From contig JAOPHQ010005717.1 in the NCBI GenBank assembly GCA_030340625.1, positions 132,446 to 196,445 on the forward strand: DNA of 64,000 nt, written 5' to 3'. The translations under genes and the position numbers were made by a program. Below, piece by piece: positions 11,701 through 31,273 of this stretch. Each line of letters begins with the position of its first letter. The stretch's first letter is position 1. The DNA comes from Merluccius polli. Its lineage: Eukaryota; Chordata; Actinopteri; Gadiformes; Merlucciidae. The notes under the pieces were generated by a model that ran no database searches, was not told where the DNA came from, and saw only the letters and a list, made by a program, of their open reading frames with translations.

Positions 11701-14700
11701 ACCACCAGGTCCAGTCCACCACCAGGTCCATGTCTCTCCTCATCTCTTTCAAAGTTACTGGTTGGCACTGCTCTCCATACTCTTTCAACACGGAACAGAT
11801 TAGTCCCCATTAACTAACCTGTTAACCTTTAGTAACCTCTGTTAGGCCCATGATGATAAACTCTGTTAGGCCCATGATGATAACCTCCGTTAAGGCCCAT
11901 GATGATAACCTCCGTTAAGGCCCATGATAAGAGTATTATTACTGGTCAACAACATACAAATCTAATAGACAAAAGACAATCAAACTTATACTACATATAC
12001 ATACTTATACTACATATACTTATATACTTAAAGTGCCTGTACTTTCAACTTTTCCCACACTAGCGTTTCAAAGTGGTATTATTTTTGCGCCGCGACAAAC
12101 CGGATCGCTTTCCGTAAACAAGATGCGCATTTGTTTGGAAATCTCAGCAATCTATTGTAATGATGTGCATCGCATAGTAATACCATAGTTTGAGTATTGC
12201 TATCGGCAGCAGGGGTTGGTGTTGGGGTGGAGGGGCAAGTAGAAGAAAACATTAGGAGGAAAACCGTGAGTTTATTCATTCATTTAGTCTATAATGGAGA
12301 CATGAAAGCAGATACAAATTCTTTAGTATGTGTTGAGAAAGGGTTGGTAGTGTGACTGGATCACCTAGCGAGTCACGACATGAGGTTTATTCCGGTAGTA
12401 TACTCAAAGCAAAAACGTAGCACTCGCATATAAGTAGTGTCATCAGATTGGCTTTACTTTGGTTGTTCCACCGTCCGCCATTTCCACTACTGGGGATAGC
12501 TAATGGGGATAGCTACCGATAGCTACTGGGTAAACAAAAGCGCTATTCCTCCTGGTTTGGTTGCACGCGCAATGGTTGACACATTTTCTTTGTGCCGTAA
12601 ATGGAGCCTTCATTTTTCTCGGGAGATCATACCCGAAGGCAGACAGAGCTGCATAGTGAAAGTGAGGCTTATAGGGAAGCTAAGGGAACCCATTTAAACA
12701 CAGATGGTGTCATTATTCTGTAACCATTACACTGTGCAATCAACATTTACTTCATATTGATCGTTAAGGCAAAAACGTTGTCTATAGCCACTTTAATACA
12801 ATACATGAAAACATTTGTATACTTTACATGCTTATACTACATATACTTAATTCAATACATGTAGGGATCCAGTTCTTCAGTAAACCACATGAAACCAGTT
12901 GGGAACCAGTTTGTCTCCAGGTGTGTCCTACCTGTGGCCCAGCGTACGGGGTACAGGTGTCTCCAAAGGGAGCCAGTCCAGGCCAGCTGAGCCCAGCGGC
13001 TGCACACCTGGCTGCAGCGACATAGGTCGGCTGGCCCCAGGTACCCCAACAGCCTCAACAGGGTCTCTGTGGGCAGCTGTGAGATGTGGGTGGGGTCCCA
13101 GCCCCTCTGGTCTGCTTCTGGAGGACAACACAGGGACAGATTTGGTCTGACATGTTTCAGAATGAGTTCAGAGAGCTAATGTTCTGCTGCATATGTCTGA
13201 CAGACATTTAGACTGATTCTAACTCTGGCTACAGGTTAGAGGGGGGTGGCTACAGGTTCAAGGGGGGTGGCTAACCACCGTCAGTCTTCTCGTGGTCTGC
13301 GTATTTGAAGGCCTTCTGCAGCTCCTCGGCCTGGCTCCAGAGACTGAGACCCTTGAGGACCTCGGCTGCACACTCCCACTGCTGCTGCCGTCGGTGCTCC
13401 TTCATCACCTGCTTCTTGATGTCCTTCAGCTCCTCGTAAGTGAAGTACTGCATCAGCATGGGCTGGAAAACCTGCAGAGCACGACCAGGTCAGACCCCAC
13501 CTGGAATACCTCAGTGTGCACAACTGTAGTGTTTCGTCTCCAGATGTCACAGTGACCAAAACTATTCATCATGTCTACCTCAACTGTCCATTATGTTTAC
13601 ATTCATTTTTGCACTTCTAATGCTCATATTATGTATATATTTTTGTGGTTTTATTCTAAAAACATTTTAAGAAACATGTATAGAGGTGTTGGTTCAGACC
13701 TCCTCTTCCTCCTTCATGTGGGGCAGGAAGTCCTTAGTGAAGGCTTCCAGTCGCTCCTTCAGCTGCCGGGCGTAGTTCAACTGCTCGTGTTCGCTCTACA
13801 ACACAAACGGTTAGCGTGAGACAACACTAGTACACACAGCTGGAGACAACACTACTACACAGTCAGGGACAACACCACTACACACAGTTAGGGACACCAC
13901 TACTACTGCACATTTGGGGACAACACTACTACACAGTCAGGGACAACACCACTACTACACAGTCAGGGACAACACCACTACACACAGTTAGGGACAACAC
14001 TACTACTACACAGTTAGGGACAACACTACTATACACAGGGTATCTGCAGGTTTCAGCAAGTCAAATTTAAGACTTTTTAAGACCTTTTTAATACCACCTT
14101 GAATGAAATTTAAGACCTAAAACACGTGATGGTGGGGGGGATCCCGCTGTATTACAACCCAAGCATAGCATATGTGTCACTCAATGAGACTCATTCAAGT
14201 TGACTTTTTGTCTGTTTATTGAACATAAAGTGATACCTCAGTACTCTCTGGTTCAAAAGCTGTAAGTACAAGTGCAGTTTAAAGAAAGAAGCCTCTCTAC
14301 ATGTCCTTCCCGGAAAGTCCTGCGAGAAAAAAAAAAAAAAAAAAAAGTCCTGCCCCGACAAATTTAAGACCTTGAGTTACAGTATTTAAGACCAGCATAT
14401 TTGACATTTTTTACGATTTTAAGACTTTTTAAGGCCTTAAATTTAGAAACATGAATTTAAGACTTTTTAAAGGGGCACTTGGCAACTTTTTCAACTTAAT
14501 AAACCCGTCTGGAAATCATTTGGATGGTTAAATGGTCTGTTCCGGTGTTAATGGTGACTATCCCCGCTCCCCCCAGCGCCCCCAGGTGGAAAACCAGCCT
14601 TGCAACTTTGGGACTACCGTCCCGGTAAATTGGAAATGGGAAGTATCGCGAGAAGCGAGAACGAGCGAGAACGAGCGAGAAACACAAACTGCTTTACGGC

Positions 14701-16948
14701 AATTCAACATAAACACACACGCCCCCCTCAATAACGGTTAATCACGCCGGCTATACATGTCAATGTTCTATGATACAGTGTATAATGTATTACCCACCTC
14801 GGTAGACATCGCGCCACATGAAAAAAACCCGGCAACAAATGCACATGAGCAGCGGTAGAAAGGGGGAGGAGGGTGCCGCAAGTGAGTTGCTGTAGGGGGA
14901 GCTCGTTGAGAAAACATGCGACCACAAAAGTGAAAACCAGCGAAGAAATGGCTAGAGTTGCCAAGTTCCCCTTTAAGGATGCGCGGACACCCTGTATACA
15001 GTCAAGGACAACACTACTACACTGTCAGGGACAACACTACTACACAAGACTCTCCATACACAGTAGACTCTCCATACACAGACTCCATACACTGTCCTGC
15101 TCGGTCCCATGTGTTTCACACAATTGGCATACATTTTAAATAACCTTGTGAAACACAGTTCTTATCACAACAATTACTCTCTTTCACAAGGGCAGCTCAA
15201 AGACCCCCTTAAATATCGCAGTACAAGAACAACTGATGTTCACAGACATTTCACATAGTGGAGCAAGAGCTAAATATGCATGGTCCTTATCCACACCATT
15301 TAACTTCTACAAACAGCAAACATTTACATTCCTTCTCCTAGTCTGTTCACCAGTCTGGGTTCACCAGTGTAACACAAATCTAAGTGGAATAGGAGGCTGT
15401 GCAGCCCTCTCCCTCCTCTGCACAAACACAAGGGAAACCAGTTTCAAACTTAACACTAACTTATTAGCATCATTAGCATACACGACCCTGCCCTAAACCC
15501 CTACATGACCCTGCCTTAAACCACTACACAACCCTGCCCTAAACCCCTACACGACCCTGTCCTAAACCCCTACACGACCCTGTCCTAAACCCCTACACGA
15601 CCCTGTCCTAAACCCCTACACGACCCTGTCCTAAACCCCTACACGACCCTGTCCTAAACCACTACACGACCCTGTCCTAAACCACTACACGACCCTGTCC
15701 TAAACCCCTACACGACCCTGTCCTAAACCCCTACACGACCCTGTCCTAAACCCCTACACGACCCTGCCCTAAACACACATACTAGTCACACACTAACACA
15801 TGGTGTACATGTCTGAGAAGCACACCGAGTTGAGTCATTCTGACACTAGAGATAGTAAATTACACGTTTATTACACCACAACCATGTTCACCTTCACGTT
15901 GCGTAGCCCTTTCTCAAAGAGTGACAGCATCTCCGACAGCTTGTTGTCCGAGTGCACGTCATACACGGTGCTGCTGCGCTGCTGCAGCAGACCGATGATG
16001 CACTCGTTCTCAATCTGCTCGTGCATCTTGAACTCATTAAACGTGTCGCAGAGCGACTGCAGGAAGGAACGGAAGTCCTTGTTGTTGGAGAAGTTGGTTT
16101 TCGAAAGCTATTATGAAAAGATGATACAAATAAATGCACAATGTTTCCAAATTACAACAGTTGCACTACATTATTGTCTTATCTTGAACCTTGAAATAGC
16201 AAATTGTAGCTTTTTTTGTAATACTAATTTCTAAATAAATCTCACTCCTAATAAAACTAAATATAGCTGTGTGCTCATTGATAAAGCAGAACAATGCAGC
16301 CAACACTCCTACTCATGGCTTGATCCTGTAGAAACAACTTGAGCTTCCTGTTTACAGGAACACAATTCCGGGTGACTTTACACAATTTAGATTTGGTTTC
16401 ATATTCGGTCCAGAGTTAAAGTTAGAGGGTTAACGTCAGACAGTTAAAGTTAGAGAGTCAAGTCGAGGGGTTAGGAAGTTAAGTTAATGGGTTAGGGAGT
16501 TAATTGGTTAGGGAGTTAACGGGTTAGAGTCACGTCAACGGGTTAGAGAGTTGAGGTGCATCATGTTACACAACACACTGTAGTTAGCTTCCTCGGCTAA
16601 CTAGCTAGCCGAGACTGCTACCATGTTGTCACGTCACGATGACGTACTAAACAAAGTCACGTGTCCAGCTGTCACACTGCGGGGATTGTTCAGCATCAAA
16701 AGGTTTCAAAACCAACACATCACGCGGAGTCTAGTTGTTGTTTACCGCAGCTAGCTCCCAGCTAGCCCCTGTAGCTAGGCTAACAGCACGCCCAGTGCAG
16801 CCCTCAACGCCGCCACAGCGGTCCTCTTAGTATCACATTAATAACCTCGGGTTAATAACAGCACCTTGTCGCAGTACAGGCCGACCAGGTGCTTCATCCG
16901 CCAGTGCGGACCGGTGAACACGTCCACCTCGTCCGGGAACGGAGCCAT
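5722..16948 (-). CDS. fbxl5: FBXL5, complete 11-exon gene, 683 aa
   Basis: Iron- and oxygen-sensing substrate receptor of an SCF (SKP1-CUL1-F-box) ubiquitin ligase that degrades IRP2 (family knowledge). Exons in transcript order: 16948-16865, 16107-15892, 13795-13700, 13471-13279, 13117-12932, 11285-11160, 10776-10622, 10378-10296, 10066-9380, 8880-8732, 5798-5722. They total 2052 bp with compatible phases; human is about 691 aa. The N-terminal hemerythrin-like domain keeps all diiron ligands: H15, H57, E58, E61, H80, H126, E130. The F-box is around ISQLPTETLLRLLGYL. C-terminal LRRs include EHLDLSGCEKISDQ, LRFLSLSGCYQVTD and EHLNLSGCLLVTEAG. The final cysteines (YYCD in exon 10; GCQNLQCGF and ACC in exon 11) match the reported [2Fe-2S] site. 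Start chosen by homology (MAPFPDEVDVF); an in-frame ATG lies two codons upstream. Weak points are the exon 3 donor (gtctga) and the exon 7 acceptor. The last intron carries the exon-derived minisatellite. Confidence 0.95.
5799..6424. other. FBXL5 last intron, non-repetitive part
   Basis: Unique intronic sequence between the last FBXL5 exon and the minisatellite. No exon, RNA gene or transposon recognised. Confidence 0.5.
6425..7349 (-). repeat. Minisatellite derived from FBXL5 exon 10 donor, distal array
   Basis: About 27 units of 33 bp. On the - strand each unit reads cacttctactactgcgacat then ccacagtaacg. This mirrors the 3' end of FBXL5 exon 10 (codons H-F-Y-Y-C-D) and its splice donor (gacg|gtaacg). 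Units at about 6540-6890 keep GTAACG, while units at 6895-7340 read GCAACG and have lost the GT. Because 33 is divisible by 3, several frames stay open for over 250 codons; these are not genes. Confidence 0.93.
7350..8167. mobile_element. Foldback DNA element inside the FBXL5 minisatellite
   Basis: 818-bp insert with long terminal inverted repeats of roughly 250 bp. The left end starts tatggaggactaaatgtgcc and the right end finishes ggcacttttagtcctccata. The inner parts (aattaattaaaat, acatttacatttcatgat, gcttcatgaattgtcaaact) also mirror each other. Flanked on both sides by gtagtg, a possible 6-bp target duplication, although that string also resembles the minisatellite unit. No transposase. 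Family not recognised. Confidence 0.8.
8168..8731 (-). repeat. Minisatellite derived from FBXL5 exon 10 donor, proximal array
   Basis: About 17 variable units of 27-36 bp abutting the real exon 10 donor at 8731. Many units keep a GGTAAC donor-like core after gacatcgac or aacatcaac, closer to the native junction than the distal array. This order (native junction, divergent proximal units, more homogeneous distal units) fits outward amplification from the exon edge. Confidence 0.88.
8935..9368 (-). repeat. Minisatellite in FBXL5 intron 9
   Basis: About 11 copies of a 40-bp unit (agtagccgttagctacatgc then tgggtgtagtaagagta). It starts within about 12 bases of the exon 9 donor (9379) and fills most of the intron. 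It does not include exon sequence. Confidence 0.9.
11290..11735 (+). repeat. Minisatellite in FBXL5 intron 5
   Basis: Imperfect 17-18-bp and higher-order repeats of gtccagtcaaccaccag with catcacacacagggtcca, beginning just outside the FBXL5 exon 6 acceptor. Open in several frames as P/S/H-rich peptides, but not coding. Confidence 0.85.
11820..12925. other. FBXL5 intron, possible old DNA element
   Basis: Begins with three copies of gttaaggcccatgatgataa. The part from about 12029 (aaagtgcctgtactttcaac) to 12797 (tatagccactttaata) has weakly mirrored ends and interrupts an AT-rich stretch (catatacttatact / catgcttatactacatatac) that occurs on both sides. This suggests an inserted non-autonomous element. 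I see no gene here. Confidence 0.35.
13800..14035. repeat. Minisatellite, FBXL5 intron 2
   Basis: About ten copies of an about 23-bp unit (agggacaacactactacaca, sometimes cagtc or cagtt) next to the exon 3 acceptor. The array resumes at 15000-15060, so the hAT-like element at 14036-14994 split it. Confidence 0.85.
14036..14994. mobile_element. hAT-like non-autonomous element
   Basis: Ends are CAGGGTATCTGCAGG and GCGGACACCCTG, imperfect inverted repeats with the CAGGG tip of hAT elements. Flanks share TATACA. The body has the aatttaagactttttaagac repeat common in teleost genomes, and there is a poly(A) run at 14326-14345. A second element is nested at 14471-14972. No transposase. Confidence 0.7.
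14471..14972. mobile_element. MITE with TTAA duplication, nested
   Basis: 502 bp with ends AGGGGCACTTGGCAACT and GTTGCCAAGTTCCCCT, flanked on both sides by TTAA (14467-14470 and 14973-14976). TTAA targets are typical of piggyBac and Kolobok types. The same left end, with the following aataaacccgtctggaaatc, recurs at 52098, preceded again by TTAA. Confidence 0.8.
15480..15778. repeat. 23-bp minisatellite, FBXL5 intron 2
   Basis: About 13 near-perfect copies of cctaaacccctacacgaccc followed by tgt. Confidence 0.92.
16415..16562. repeat. Degenerate 15-18-bp tandem repeat, FBXL5 intron 1
   Basis: Repeats of gagttaagttaacgggttag-like units. No other content seen in FBXL5 intron 1. Confidence 0.6.
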
Positions 16949-17038
16949 CTTCATCGAGGAGCGCAGCGCGTCTTCTCTTCACCTGCTGCTGCGTCATCTG
17001 CGTCGCTGCGTGGCGACGTACAGACCGCGCTACGACGA

Positions 17039-17046
17039 TGACGTCA
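17039..17046. promoter_or_regulatory. CRE palindrome near FBXL5 start
   Basis: A full TGACGTCA CREB/ATF site, in the wider palindrome GATGACGTCATC, 91 bases upstream of the FBXL5 start codon in a CpG-rich stretch (16880-17050). It probably lies in the core promoter or first UTR exon. Recognised by motif only. Confidence 0.55.
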
Positions 17047-17059
17047 TCTGATAGACGAT

Positions 17060-17405
17060 ACCTGTTTGATACTTGTACTGGCTAAATATCATGTGCGCAA
17101 ATGTAATGGGCCTATCTGAAAGTATTAGTCCAATTATTTTAAAGTATTTTTTTCTCTGCATTTGTTCTTGCGTCTCCCTGGCGAATGACATTGTGTATGA
17201 CTGTATATGTTTATGCAATACACTGTGGAAAGACTTTATAGTCGACAATGTTTTTTTTCTGTCTGTCTGTCTCTGTGTATGTATTATTTCTATATATTTA
17301 TTTAATTGTATTCGTATTTTTTGGTTTGTCTCCTTTCACATTGGCTGTGCATAATTGTTTTTGTTTGCCGTGTATTAAAATAAAGATTTAAAAAAGAGGA
17401 AAAAA
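17060..17405. other. FBXL5-NEK1 intergenic, possible retro-fragment
   Basis: T-rich, then ends on + with ttaaaataaagatttaaaaa, like the AATAAA-plus-A tail of a LINE 3' end or processed sequence. No target duplication was recognised and no protein similarity is visible, so this is only a suggestion. Confidence 0.3.
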
Positions 17406-17416
17406 GCTGTGTGGCT

Positions 17417-17446
17417 GTTACGTTAGTCTCGCGAGACTAACGTAAC
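17417..17446. promoter_or_regulatory. 30-bp perfect palindrome with TCTCGCGAGA core
   Basis: GTTACGTTAGTCTCG is followed directly by its exact reverse complement. The centre is TCTCGCGAGA, the CGCG element bound by BANP in CpG-island promoters of housekeeping genes (established knowledge). It lies about midway between the FBXL5 start codon (16948) and the end of the likely NEK1 first exon (17904), so it may serve both divergent genes. Confidence 0.6.
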
Positions 17447-17789
17447 CACGTTATTCTGTCCTTTAATCTTTATTTTCAATGAAATTCAGATTGTGATATT
17501 TTAGTATAATACTAATACTCCTTAGTAAGTAGTAGATTCATCAAGAGAGGGAACACAACAATAAATGCTTCCCTTGTTATCCAGACAGTAATTTCAAGAT
17601 GCTGAAATTAACCCAATATGAATATAACCAAATGAATAACATGTATTATTGTAATTGTGGTAACGTATCCAACCCCACATTTTCCCCGAATCATTACTTC
17701 ATTTATGAATCCATTAATATAATATCAAGCCGCTTTCCGTTGCTAAGGAAGAGGTTCACAGAGTGGGGCGGAGACGTCGTCCTGAGGCA

Positions 17790-17904
17790 GTGTCGGACAG
17801 CTCTATCGTCCAATCAGCGACCAGGAACTCACCGGCGGAAGCCAATCCTAATTAAGCATCGACGTAGTTCGACGGAGAGCCAGAATCAGGACCGGAGGCT
17901 GTAG
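17790..17904 (+). other. nek1: Likely NEK1 5' untranslated exon
   Basis: A CpG-rich block ends in ggctgtag|gtaagc, a strong donor at 17905, and the next acceptor (18440) opens the exon with the NEK1 start codon. The 5' limit is a guess; no TATA box is seen. A transcript would be needed to fix the start. Confidence 0.5.
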
Positions 17905-18457
17905 GTAAGCAAACTATAAAACTATAAGCTCTCCTTCTTCACACACTGCTTGGTTATTGGACTTCAGGTAGGGCACACGTGTTACAGTGTGAGGACTTCA
18001 CTCGTCTTACAGCTGCGTGTGTTGCTTAGCGTTAATGGGACGTTGACATTATACAAGGCTATTTGTGTGTATGCTATAGCTGTAGTATTATACGGATTCC
18101 CAATCGGCGACTCGCGTCCCCTCCGGGGGTCCCTGAGGTCCAGGGACCACTTGTAAAGATTTAGATTGTGCTTTGTTATACCTGTGAGTTAAGTTAAGAG
18201 CAGAAGTAGAAGTAGTATACTTCAGTTTCTTTCGTTCTCAACACCTAGGCCGCTACAGTATGAACAATGATAGTAGTATGATGGAGGGGTACGTTGACTC
18301 TCCTTTTAAACTAAACATGCTAAAGTATTCCAGTGTGTTTGAGTGCTTCATTGAGGCACTCTACGCTGCCGTGCTTATATTCCAATTGTATTTAAAGAAA
18401 TACATTTGTGTGATCTTTGTGAAGTTCCTACAATGAGCAGACAGCCATCACAGTGAA

Positions 18458-27783
<9,326 letters not shown>

Positions 27784-27889
27784 GTCTATAATCTATAATC
27801 TATACATACAGCCTGTATCCAGACAGGCTCATATTAACAGGTCTATAATCAATAATCTATTGTATTGTGGTTCCTCTGTCTCACCTTCC

Positions 27890-29356
27890 TCTGGAGATTT
27901 GTGTGGAGATAGGTCTGGCTCTGAGAGACTAAAACACAGTGTGGAGATAGGTCTGGCTATGAGAGACTAAAACACAGTGTGTAGATAGGTCTGGCTATGA
28001 GAGACTAAAACAGTGTGGAGATAGGTCTGGCTATGAGACTAAAACACCGCATGGAGATGGGTCTGGCTATGTCTTCAATAGCCTTAGCCTGTGGGTAATT
28101 TCTGGCAAATTTCTTGGATTTTTCGAAAGCCTCGCCGATGTGTGTAAGTACCGGTAGCTTCTCTGCGGCTAGCTTTAAGTTGCTAGCGTCTTTAGCAGCC
28201 TGGGCGTCCTCATATGCTTTCAAAACTCAGTGTGGAGATAGGTCTCGCTATGAATGACTAAAACACAGTGTGGAGATAGGTCTGGCTATGAATGACTAAA
28301 ACACAGTGTGGATATAGGTCTGGTTATGAGAGAGTAAAACACAGTGTGGAGAGAGGTCTGACTATGCAAGACTAAAACAGAGCGTGGAGATAGGTCTGGC
28401 TATGAGATTAAAATGGTGTGGAGTTAGTTCTGGCAATGAGACTAAAACACAGCGTGGAGATAGGTCTGGCTATGAGACTGAAACAGTGTGGAGATGGGTC
28501 TGGCAATGAGAATAAAACACAGTGTGGAGATAGGTCTGGCTATGAGAGACTAAAACACAGTGTGGTGATAGGTCTGGCTATGAGAGACTAAAATACAGTG
28601 TGGAGATAGGTCTGGCTATGAGAGACTAAAACACAGTGTGGGGATGGGTCTGGCTATGAGAGATTAAAACACAGTGTGGGGATGGGTCTGGCTATGAGAG
28701 ACTAAAACACAGTGTGGAGATAGGTCTGGCTATGAGACTAAAACACAGTGTGGAGATGGGTCTGGCTATGAGACTAAAAGACAGTGTGGAGATAGGTCTG
28801 GCTATGAGACTAAAACACAGTGTGAAATTGGTCTGGCTATGAGTGATTAAAACACAGTGTGGAGATAGGTCTGGCAATGAGAATACAACAAAGTGTGGAG
28901 ATAGGTCTGGCTATGAGAGATTAAAACACAGTGTGGAGAAAGATCTGGCTATGAGAGACTAAAACAAAGTGTGGAGATAGGTCTGGCTATGAGAGACTAA
29001 AATACAGTGTGGAGATAGGTCTGGCTATGAGAAAATAAAACACAGTGTGGAGATAGGTCTGACTATGAATGACTAAAACACAATGAGGATATAGGTCTGG
29101 CTATGAGAGACTAAAACACAGTGTGGGGATGGGTCTGGCTACGGGAGACTAAAACACAGTGTGGGGATGGGTCTGGCTATGAGAGACTAAAACACAGCGT
29201 GGAGATAGGTCTGGCTATGAGACTAAAACAGTGTGAAGATGGGCTTGGCAATGAGAATAAAACACAGTGTGAAATTGTTCTGGCTATGAGTGATTAAAAC
29301 ACAGTGTGGAGATAGGTCTGGCAATGAGAATACAACAAAGTGTGGAGATAGGTCTG
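27890..29356 (+). repeat. Large NEK1-intron VNTR, block 1
   Basis: About 40 units of 36-38 bp (gtgtggagataggtctggct + atgagagactaaaacaca). The same array continues at 41821-42044, 43137-43155 and 49118-50090, so it was one array before three transposons entered. It contains the foreign 155-bp insert at 28071-28226. Confidence 0.93.
28071..28226 (-). other. Unidentified coding-like insert in VNTR
   Basis: A non-repeat block of about 155 bp interrupts the VNTR. On the - strand it is open throughout and reads like protein: charged, Ala/Lys-rich, likely helical, with KAYEDAQAAKDASNLKLAAE and HIGEAFEKSKKFARNYPQAK. I do not recognise the source. No poly(A) or target duplication seen. Confidence 0.5.
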
Positions 29357-31273
29357 GCTATGGAAAACTTGGCTATCTCCAAGATGGCTGCCAGGGTGCA
29401 GACACACAGTTGGGCAGGTCCTGAGTGTTTGCTTAAAAAGCCATCCAAAAAGCAAATTGGACCTTGGATTGTGCTATCAACGTATTCCTCTGTTGTTTGG
29501 ATAACTCTCTATCTTCTGATAAGTTCAACTTGTCCAAGAAAAAGGGACACTCTAACCCTGTATCCAGCCAGATGGAGTCAGCACATGTTATTCACACGGG
29601 TACTGGACTACGGCCATGCTAGGCCACCCCCAGGTGAGCAGGAAAAGGCTGTTACAGGCAAACCACTCTTGGGTGTTCTTAATCTCTTGCTGATACTTCT
29701 TTTGGCTGGTGCTGTTGAACTAAACCCTGGGCCAGTGCCAGCTGGGCCCTCACCTTCGCTAGCTGGGCCAACATTACTGCTAACAGGGCCTTCACCTCGG
29801 GCAGCTGGGCTAACAACATTGCTAGCTCAACCAATATCACTGCTAGCTGGACCCTTATCTCTGCTAGCTGGGCCAACACCACTGCTAGCTGGGCTTCCAC
29901 CTCTGCTAGCTGGGCCTCCACCACTGCTACCTGGGCCAATACCACTGCTAGCTGGGCCTCCACCTCTGATAGCTGGGCCTCCACCTCAGATAGTTGGGCC
30001 TCCACCTCTGCTAGCTGGGCCAACACCACTGCTACCTGGGCCAATACCACTGCTAGCTGGGCTTCCATCTATGCTAGCTGGGCCTTCACTACTGCTACCT
30101 GGGCCTTCACCACTGCCACCTGGACCTCCACCACTGCTAGCTGGGCCCTCACCACTGCTAGCTAGGCCTCCACCTCTGCTAGCTGGGCTTCCACCCCTGC
30201 TAGCTGGACCTTCACCACTGCTACCTGGGCCAACACCACTGGTAGCTGGGCTTCCACCTCTGCTAGCTGGGCCTTTACTACTGCTATCGGGGCCTTCACC
30301 ACTGCCACCTGGACCTCCACCACTGCTAGCTGGGCCCTCACCACTGCTAGCTAGGCCTCCAACTCTGCTAGCTGGGCCTCCACCCCTGCTAGCTGGACCT
30401 TCACCACTGCAACCTGGGCCAACACCACTGCTAGATGGGCTTCCACCTCTGCTAGCTGGGCCTTTACCACTGCCAGCTAGGCCTCCACCTATGCTAGCTG
30501 GGCCTTCACTACTGCTACTTGGGTCTTCACCACTGCCACCTGGACCTCCACCACTGCTAGCTGGGCCCTCACCACTGCTAGCTAGGCCTCCACCTTTGCT
30601 AGCTGGGCCTCCATCTCTGCTAGCTGGGTCTCCACCTCTGCTAGCTGGACCTTCACCACTGCTAGCTGGACCTCCACCACTGCTAGCTGGGCCTTCACCA
30701 CTGCTACCTGGGCCAACACCACTGCTAGCTGGGCCTCCATCTCTGATAGCTGGGCCTCCACCTCAGATAGTTGGGCCTCCACCTTTGCTACCTGGGCCCA
30801 CACCATTGTTAGCTGGGCTTCCGCCTCTGTTAACTGGGCCAATGGTAGGTGGAGGTATTTTGGCTGATGTGGAAGCTAGCAGTGTAAAGCCACTTGCAAA
30901 CATTGCCAATAAAAGAAACAGGAGGCTGCCAAATTCTGCAATATTAAAACACCGGAAATTCAGGGTGTTTCAAACCGTTAATAACTCTAAACTAATATGG
31001 GATTCAACACATAAATCAAAAGGCATTCTTTGTGCACACTTAAATATACAAAGTATTCTAACAAAAAGTGATCAGGTCCATCACCTTCTCACTGACTCTA
31101 ATATTGACTTCCTTTGCCTATCTGAGACATGGCTTCGTGAATCTTCACCTTCAGCAATACTATCTGTACCTGGTTATAACATTTTCAGAAAAGACAGACA
31201 AGGTTCCAAGGGAGGAGGTGTTATGATTTATGCCAAGGACACTTTTTTTTTTTTTTTTCAATTCTTTATTTAG
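29306..31273 (+). pseudogene. LINE leader, 2A-like motif, proline-rich array and endonuclease start
   Basis: One open frame of 655 codons, of which the first 17 read through VNTR sequence and the last nine into the L1 tail, so the true element part is about 29357-31246. Order: basic leader; hydrophobic LLGVLNLLLILLLAGAVEL; NPGP at 29723-29734; about 50 heptad-like units encoded by a 21-bp repeat (PLLAGP(P/S/T)); basic segment near 30940; endonuclease N-terminus. Functional 2A peptides have D-(V/I)-E-x-N-P-G-P; here the Asp is Ala, so recoding may be weak. Several APE-type LINEs carry such motifs (established). Cut off by L1. Confidence 0.75.

Noticed and set aside
11113..11817. Pro/Ser/His-rich open frames
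   Set aside because: Minisatellite translation in an FBXL5 intron; only 11160-11285 on - is exon.
29306..31273. A host gene with a proline-rich repeat protein
   Set aside because: It continues into a LINE endonuclease, is preceded by VNTR, and lies inside a NEK1 intron; it is LINE-encoded.
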